From NCBI GenBank assembly GCA_027596075.1, contig JADGJC010000441.1:1-27422 (forward strand): DNA of 27,422 nucleotides, given 5' to 3'. This DNA comes from Rhizophlyctis rosea. Its lineage: Eukaryota > Chytridiomycota > Chytridiomycetes > Rhizophlyctidales > Rhizophlyctidaceae. Of the stretch, positions 21,498-27,422 are shown piece by piece (positions within the stretch are counted from its first letter, which is position 1; every line of letters begins with the position of its first letter). The notes beneath the pieces are model-generated. The model searched no databases and was not told where the DNA came from. It worked only from the letters and a program-made list of their open reading frames with translations. The position numbers and the translations under genes were made by a program.

Positions 21498-23499
21498 ATG
21501 TCAAAACCAACCCAACAGAAAACCCTTGACGCCTTCTTCGGCCTCTCCCATGGAATTCGTCCCGCCCCAAAATCCTCCACCTCTTCCACCTCTTCCTCCC
21601 AAATTGCCGGACAAAAACGTTCCACAGCCAGCCTTGCGAGCGCACGAACAACCACTGATAAATTTCCCGCCCCGTCAAAACGAACCTTGCAGCCGTCCGA
21701 CTCGGACACAGATATAGACGAGCCTGCGTCGGTGGAGTCTCCATCACAGAAACGGCAACGTACAAGTAAAGATGGTGATGAGAAGGGAAAAAAGAGGGCA
21801 CGGTCAAGGTCTCCGTCACCACCGAAGGTGGAAATAACGGATGAGATGGCAAGCCCTGTCAATCGGAATGCTAAGATTACAGAGATGTTGAATGGTGAGT
21901 TGTAGATGGACGCATGTATATTAATACTCGTGATGCAGCTGAGGCCTCCCTTGACAACAAAGCGGAATGTTCTGGGTGGCATTGGGCGGGTCGTTTTGAG
22001 ATTGCGAGACGGGGAAGAGAGCCCATGATGAAGGAGAGACGGCTATTGATGTTCTATCATGAAACGCAAGATGCGCAGCATCAACGATACGGGTCGGACA
22101 CATGCCATGACGTAGAGTGTACAGATATAGACCCTGCAAGGATTTGTTGTGGGGGCAAGGTTTCATGAAGTTCCTTCCGACATAAGCTCTGATACCACGT
22201 TCTTCAATTCAATCAGAACTTCAAAAGAATGAACGCGCTCTTGGTCAAATTTACAAAGCCAATGCATACGCCAAAGCCATCCGTTCCATCTCGCGAGTTC
22301 CTGAAACCATAACATCCGGTGCGCAGGCCCTCAAACTGCCGGGTGTTGGAGCAAAGATTGCTGCGAAAATTGATGAGCTACTGCAAACGGTAAGTCTACT
22401 TTGGGACCGAAACAGAATCCACCGCCCTGTGCCGGTCAATACGCACTTGGTTTTTATATCGCAGCGCGTCCCATTGTCAGGCAGGACAATACCTGTATCA
22501 TTCTCATTGACCTATATCTCATATTAGGGCAAACTAGAGAGAATAGAACGCGACTCACTGGACCCCAAACTATCAGCCATCAAGCTCTTCGAAAGAGTTT
22601 TGGGCATCGGGCACCAGAACGCCATAAGGTTCTATGAAGCGGGCGCCCGAGATCTGAACGACTTGCACCGATTCGACCTGACGAAACGGCAGCGGATCGG
22701 GTTGAAATATTTCCATGATTTGGAGGAGAGGATACCGAGGGAGGAGATGGTTATGTGGGAGGTATTGAATGTTTCGATTACTTCTTGACGCAATTGCTCC
22801 GAATTCAGATCGAAAGAGTAGGACCTCCTCCGCAAACACATCCCACGCCTAGACTCGCGGTTTTCTTTCACTATTGCCGGATCGTACAGAAGAGGAGCGG
22901 AAAGTTCGGGGGATGTAGATGTTATTTTGACGCATCCGGAGTATACTAGTAAGGAGCGGATTGACGATCGGATACGGAAGGGGGAAGGGAAGTTGAGGAG
23001 TGTGGTTGGGGAGTTGGAGAGGGCGGGGGTTGTGGTGGAGAATTTGAGTGAGGGGAATTTGTTTTGTATGGTGGGTATGGTGTGGGCGGCGAGGTAGAAT
23101 GGTCGGTGATGGAAAGCTGACTTGCGTACTGTATGGTCGTTGTAGGCAATCGGCAGATTACCAGGCCCGCAAGCAGATGGGTCGGCGTGGACGTTTCGGA
23201 GGATTGATTTACGGTAAGGGTCTCTTGAATCCTCAGTAATAACATCTTCAAGACTAATCCCAAACCCCAGCCTCTTCCCCATCTACCAATACTACTTTGC
23301 CCTTCTCCACTTCACGGGATCGGATCAATTCAACCGCGACATGCGGATGCGGGCGATTGAGAAGGGGTGGAAGTTGAATGAGTATGATTTGAGGCGGCGG
23401 GAAGGGGGTGGGGAGGGGAAGCCGGTCGTTGTGAGAAGTGAGAGGGAGATATTTGATCTTGTTGGGGAGGAGTGGAGGGAGCCGAGGGATAGGAATTGA
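21498..23499 (+). CDS. POLB: DNA polymerase beta (family X) with N-terminal PIP-box extension
   Basis: Exons: 21498-21894, 22217-22389, 22528-22761, 22822-23070, 23146-23213, 23271-23499; 1350 nt, 449 residues plus stop. Base-excision repair enzyme with a 5'-dRP lyase domain and nucleotidyl transferase core. Residues 1-120 are disordered and Ser/Lys-rich; Q7-F14 reads QKTLDAFF, a canonical PCNA-interacting motif, followed by KKRARSRS-type basic nuclear signals. The lyase domain starts near 122; LPGVGAKIAAKIDE is the first helix-hairpin-helix, with K183 at the place of the Schiff-base Lys72. A second hairpin is VLGIGHQNAIRF. The catalytic aspartates are D299 and D301 (GAESSGDVDV) and D372 (RRIDLR). 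Mammalian Tyr271 is replaced by H387 in HFTGSDQFNRDM. There is no BRCT domain, so lambda, mu and TdT are excluded. Intron 1 is unusually long (322 bp). The frame stays open to an upstream ATG at 21321 that would add 59 residues. Confidence 0.92.
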
Positions 23500-24952
23500 G
23501 GGTGGGGTATGGTGGGGGGAGGAGGAGGGATGGGGATGGGGTTTGAGGAGATGTGGGAGTGCGTTGTACATAAGTCAATTCGTTGTTGTTTCGAATTTGA
23601 AAGAAACTGCTTGAGCTTCTTGATGCAAGTGAGGATCAGTCCTTACCACATGGTTTCTTTTGATTAAGAGTCGTGTTTCCTTTCCGCTCTGTATCTTTCA
23701 GCATGCCAGGTGCGCATGGAGTAAATCATGATGAGAACTGGTGTGGATGGGTGTGCGCAGTGTTGGTATTCAGATGCGGGTTACATTCTTGCATCCGCCT
23801 TGCGTGCGATGTTTGCTCACTTCTCTTTTAGCCAAGTTACAGTGCGACTGCCAGATTTCCACCAAAACAGGTTATCTGCGACCGTTCAATCTATGATTCC
23901 CTCCTTACAAATTATAGGGAACATGGTGTGGGATTTCTGGTGGGCTTCGAGCTCCTACACCATACTGTACGATTGCTGACCAGTTTGTCAACTTTTTGCT
24001 CTCGACATCGACATCCACATCACCAAAAATGAAGAAAACTTCCCATCAAGGGTCTTGATCATCGTCTTTCCACCGCACCAGCTTTACGATTCCTCAGGAG
24101 TTGATACCTCTCCAGGGTCAGAACCTTATGCGCATTTTGCAGGACCTCGGCTTGGTAGAGCTGCGGAACACGTTTGCAGCAAGGCTGCTCCAAGGGGACA
24201 AATCCACTTCGCAAAAATCTGCTTGAATTGCAATGTGTGTGGTTTTTTGAAACTTTGCATGTTGGGCAAGATAGAACAACAATATGATCTCTCAGCACAT
24301 GGGAATTGCCGGGGAAGCTTCCGCTGTTGCGATGGGTTGAAGTGACAACATGGCCATTCTTTTTGTTTTAGATGTGTCAATACTTTGCGGTTTCAAGAGA
24401 GATTGTAGTTTGGGGACTCTTGTCCAACATCTGTTGCAGGAATTCTTCGAATGCAAATCAGTTTGAGCACGTATCCCTTCAATTCGAAGACTCCAGCTGC
24501 TTGAGACTGCTTTTGCATTTACATCGGGACGGTGATCATTCTACTGACATATGAATCATTACAAAGTCGACGCAGAGGGCAGCCCACCTACCCAATACAC
24601 ACCATACGGTGGGCCATGTATCATGAGAAATGGATCCGCACCCTCGAACCGTCGACACGACACATCGCAAAAAATCAAGAAGCAATGGAAAATGGTACGG
24701 CAAAGTGGCTGCTGGAAGGCGGCAGTGCACTCGAAATCCGATTCCTGCATGACAACCGATGTTCATCGGATCTTGTAGGACTTTCCTATATGCAAACCCC
24801 ATTGTATGCTCGCCGCTAGGCGCAGGAGTAAATGCGCCTAGCAAAGTTAAATCCTGAGTGTGTGTTGGCGAAACTGGATGCAACAATTGCGTCATGACGC
24901 TGCAATGGGCTTTGGCGTGATCATTGCAATATCTTGTATGTTTTCGCAACAG
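23500..24952. other. Unassigned interval after polymerase beta
   Basis: Polymerase 3' flank, then coding-like plus-strand fragments. A frame open from an acceptor at 23831 (CTTTTAG) to 24032 reads CDRSIYDSLLTNYREHGVGF within it. Another, 24098-24226, reads ILQDLGLVELRNTFAARLLQ. A third, about 24553-24775, carries IRWAMYHEKWIRTLEPS. They may be upstream exons of the candidate gene at 24953-26000 or of a separate gene. I could not join them with good donors in one unique way, so they are not called. Confidence 0.3.
24815..24842. repeat. Perfect 10-bp inverted repeat (hairpin, 8-nt loop)
   Basis: GCTAGGCGCA, eight unpaired bases GGAGTAAA, then TGCGCCTAGC, with no mismatch. It lies in unassigned sequence just before the candidate gene at 24953. 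There is no flanking terminal repeat or target-site duplication to suggest a mobile element. Confidence 0.7.
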
Positions 24953-26000
24953 CTTGTGCATGAGAACCATTGCGTCAAACCATACTTTGCGATGTGCGAT
25001 GTTAAGTGAAGCGACGGTTGCCTTTGATCATTCGAGGGCCGTGGAGATCGTCAAGCTATTGCCAGATCCAGGTGAGTCACTGATTCCTGCCCTCTTTCGT
25101 TTTTTCTGAAGCGACAAAGTTCCACGCACGCTTGAGCGAATGATCAGAGATGGATGATGTGGGTGTTGGATTCAGATGGACAAACACACCAACTTGAAGC
25201 CATTGGGTGAGATGAAAGTTTGACGCTGCTGTACCCAAAAGTTTGGAACACTTTCAGATCATCGTCGTCGCATCTTTTCTTTTTAGCTCTTTTTGGCATC
25301 TCGTAGAAGACCCAAGGTTGGCAAAGGTGGTTTTCATGCACTTGGTCGACTTCAAGTTTTTGTTTAAACTGATTGCTTCTGCATATCCCAATGCATCGAC
25401 GAGCCGCAAACAGGTATGCAGGATAAGTTGGGTCATGTCAAACAACACCAAAAGGCGTTGCGCATGTGACTTCAGTTTCCTTTCCTTGCGCATTAGCTCA
25501 TGGAGCCAATACTTTTTTGTGAGAAGTACATGGAATATTGTGAGGATGTTGTCGCCTTCAAGTCCTAAGAAGGTTACCGATATTGACACCTAAAATTTGA
25601 GAACTACTGTACACGCCAGCATGAAGATATTTCAGGTGATTTGATGAAGATTCAATCCCCTCTTTCCTTCCCCGACATTCGCAGCATGTATTTTCTGGAG
25701 AGGAAAGAACGCCAGAATACTCATCCCTCAAAGCTCTTTATGGAGTTCGTGAACGAAGATCGGTTATGGCGAAGCTGTTTCTCTGGCCTGCTTATTGCGC
25801 GCGCCCCACACACCATAGGTACCATACTACTTCTCCTAAGGCGAGTTGTCGACGAACAGTATCATAAGATCAGAAAAGAAACGGACGCAGCTGCTGAAAG
25901 ATTGGATGCCCTGACCGAGCAGTGTCACAGGCCACTACCAGGAGAGCACATACTTTGGATGGGGGCTGGTGTTGCAATGTTGGTGCTGATCCAGCAGTAG
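24953..26000 (+). CDS. Candidate five-exon gene of unknown function (5' end not resolved)
   Basis: Proposed exons: 24953-25071, 25176-25206, 25287-25413, 25497-25539, 25636-26000. The introns of 104, 80, 83 and 96 bp start GTGAGT, GTGAGA, GTATGC and GTGAGG and end in CAG, TAG, TAG and CAG, and every junction keeps the frame. The product reads ..AVEIVKLLPDPDGQTHQ, then LEAIGSFWHLVEDPRLAKVV, HLVDFKFLFKLIASAYP, LMEPILFCEKYMEYCDL and, after a charged helix (VVDEQYHKIRKETDAAAERL), ends with a hydrophobic C-terminus (HILWMGAGVAMLVLIQQ) that could be a tail anchor. No family is recognised. Two exons are very short (31 and 43 nt). A competing minus-strand open frame (25254-25589) overlaps it, so the orientation is not proven. 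Upstream exons are likely but ambiguous. Confidence 0.35.
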
Positions 26001-27422
26001 TCTCAAACGTCATACCGAGCGTGTAGTGGGTTGCAATTGCATTCTCTGAAGCTCGCAGAAAGACAGCAAGTCTCGGACGAAAGGCGTTTCTGGTTAGAAG
26101 TGTGTGCTCGGAGTCTACTGACAGGGGCTGGGCCTGCAAAAAGAGTAGGGGGATGTGGCACCAAGCACTGGTTGCAGAAACATATGCTCTCTCTTGTGAT
26201 AGGGCCAAGGACTTTTACCATGGTAATCCTTTACTTCCATTGCAGTTCACTTTCTCGTTCTAGTGATCGCTTTACGTTTCGGGAGAATGGTAGAAGTGAT
26301 CCCAAAGCTTTCTCATACTGACTTGATGCACACGCGCGGATATTAAGCGTGGTACATGCTTATCAGATGGATCTGTTCGTAGGTCCAAGACATTACATGA
26401 GTGAGCTGATATGGTATCGTACTTCAAATTTTGTGAATCAAGGACCTTGACATTAGTTGCCGCACAGTTGGCAGAACCTTTTTTTTGAACGCAAATAACT
26501 GGACACTTTATACTTGTTCGTTCCGTCGGAATTGGAGTGGGGTCTTTATGCTTGGAGCGCAGGCGGCTGCTCCCGGGTATTGACGCCGAAGCAGCCGGTG
26601 CGTGCATACACGCGGTTCCTTTTCGATCTCAGACAGCTCATCCCGTACACGACCAGGACAGGTAGGTCAACTTTGAGTCCATGGAAAGACAAAAGAAATG
26701 CTTCCAATTTTCAGACTTCATAAATTTTCATTGCTTGCCGTCGGTGTGTATGGATTAGGTGGAAAGCTGTAGAACATCCAATCTCATTAATTGTACTTGC
26801 CGATTCTCAACCTTCCCTGCTTACCAGAGCTTCGGTAGTAGGATGCTATCAGAGAGAGTGTCGGCTGCAAGGACGTCCGAATGAGGACTTGCTCATGTCA
26901 GAAGGCATTCCTGATGGGAATGCCGAAGCTATCAAAACAGTCTCAATTCATCCAATACCTTTGTACAATAATCCTCCCAATATCCACCAAGTGCATCCAA
27001 TCAGGGCGCAAAATAGAAGCATGGCTGAGACTTTCTTCACCCAACTCCATGCACCAAGAAGCACGTCGTTTGGTATCGTCATCAACTGCTTTGAATTTTG
27101 GAATCGCTATGCGCCAGAGGAAGGTTGTATGCATCTCTGACCTTTCAAGATCGGAAGTTGCAAGTTTTCCCGACATGCAATGTGATCATATCAGTGATAC
27201 ATGAATTTCGCCACGAACACGAAACTGATATACTATCACAATCCGCTATGCGTCAAACTCCGTTTTCAAAACAAATAGCCCATTCGAATGCTTTGTGACA
27301 TTTTTTGCACTTTTCTGATGTGGCCATACTGTTGTATCGGATGATTAATTTTTGCCATGGGTCTGTTACCGGCTATTTGTGGATGATGGCTCACTACTGT
27401 CCAAGTTGCGCTGCGACATTAC
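26001..27422. other. Unassigned right end of the window
   Basis: No recognisable gene. A locally GC-rich patch at 26556-26661 has open frames on both strands. On the plus strand it is followed by a 53-bp intron-like segment (GTAGGT..TTTCAG, 26662-26714) and a short in-frame tail ending at 26772. An 8-bp inverted repeat (CGGCTGCT/AGCAGCCG) spans 26564-26597. At 26889-27140 three different frames look equally coding-like, so none is called. Confidence 0.35.

Noticed and set aside
21293..21982. 229-codon minus-strand open frame over polymerase beta exon 1
   Set aside because: It is antisense to a well-supported exon; its length follows from the Ser/Pro-rich codon pattern of the real frame, and the product has no family features.
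26881..27204. Overlapping frames on both strands at the right end
   Set aside because: Three registers are open and protein-like over the same 250 bp; there is no splice or family evidence to choose between them.

Overview
The window looks like nuclear DNA of a zoosporic (flagellated) fungus, most likely a chytrid. The coding regions are interrupted by many short GT-AG introns (mostly 52-140 bp). The recognisable proteins are eukaryotic, and two of them belong to families tied to cilia and flagella, which Dikarya have lost. The assignment to chytrids is inferred from gene content and intron style; no rRNA or other marker is present.

Layout. (1) Positions 1-4668, minus strand: a TOG-array protein of the TOGARAM/crescerin family, running off the left edge. 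(2) Positions 5363-8467, plus strand: an LRGUK-type protein (leucine-rich repeats plus guanylate kinase) in eight exons, divergent from gene 1 and sharing a ~0.7 kb promoter region with it. (3) Positions 11294-14085, minus strand: an HMG-box protein that appears to carry two HMG boxes, in six exons including a 26-nt one. (4) Positions 17136-17673, plus strand: a four-exon SH3BGRL-family thioredoxin-fold protein. (5) Positions 21498-23499, plus strand: a six-exon DNA polymerase beta with an N-terminal extension that begins with a PCNA-binding (PIP) motif. I rebuilt the exons of all five genes by eye. Reading frames and intron phases close exactly in each, and conserved motifs are restored across the junctions.

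Between them lie long stretches (8.5-11.3, 14.1-17.1, 17.7-21.3, 23.5-27.4 kb) without any protein I can name. They hold coding-like fragments. The best is a chain of five exons at 24953-26000 (plus) joined by four canonical introns in consistent phase. In these stretches, opposite strands often look equally coding-like, so those calls are deliberately weak. No tRNA, rRNA, CRISPR array, transposase, reverse transcriptase or viral gene was recognised.

Functionally, genes 1 and 2 are both expected to act on axonemal microtubules and flagellum assembly, so their head-to-head arrangement is the most coherent local story. The HMG protein, SH3BGRL-like protein and polymerase beta are nuclear or housekeeping functions with no evident link to them. 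The most unusual points are a Glu-rich insertion of about 225 residues inside the LRGUK kinase domain, the PIP motif and possible mitochondrial presequence on polymerase beta, the tandem HMG boxes, a three-site ACGCGT cluster in intergenic DNA, and a strong within-gene alternation between C-rich and G-rich coding blocks.
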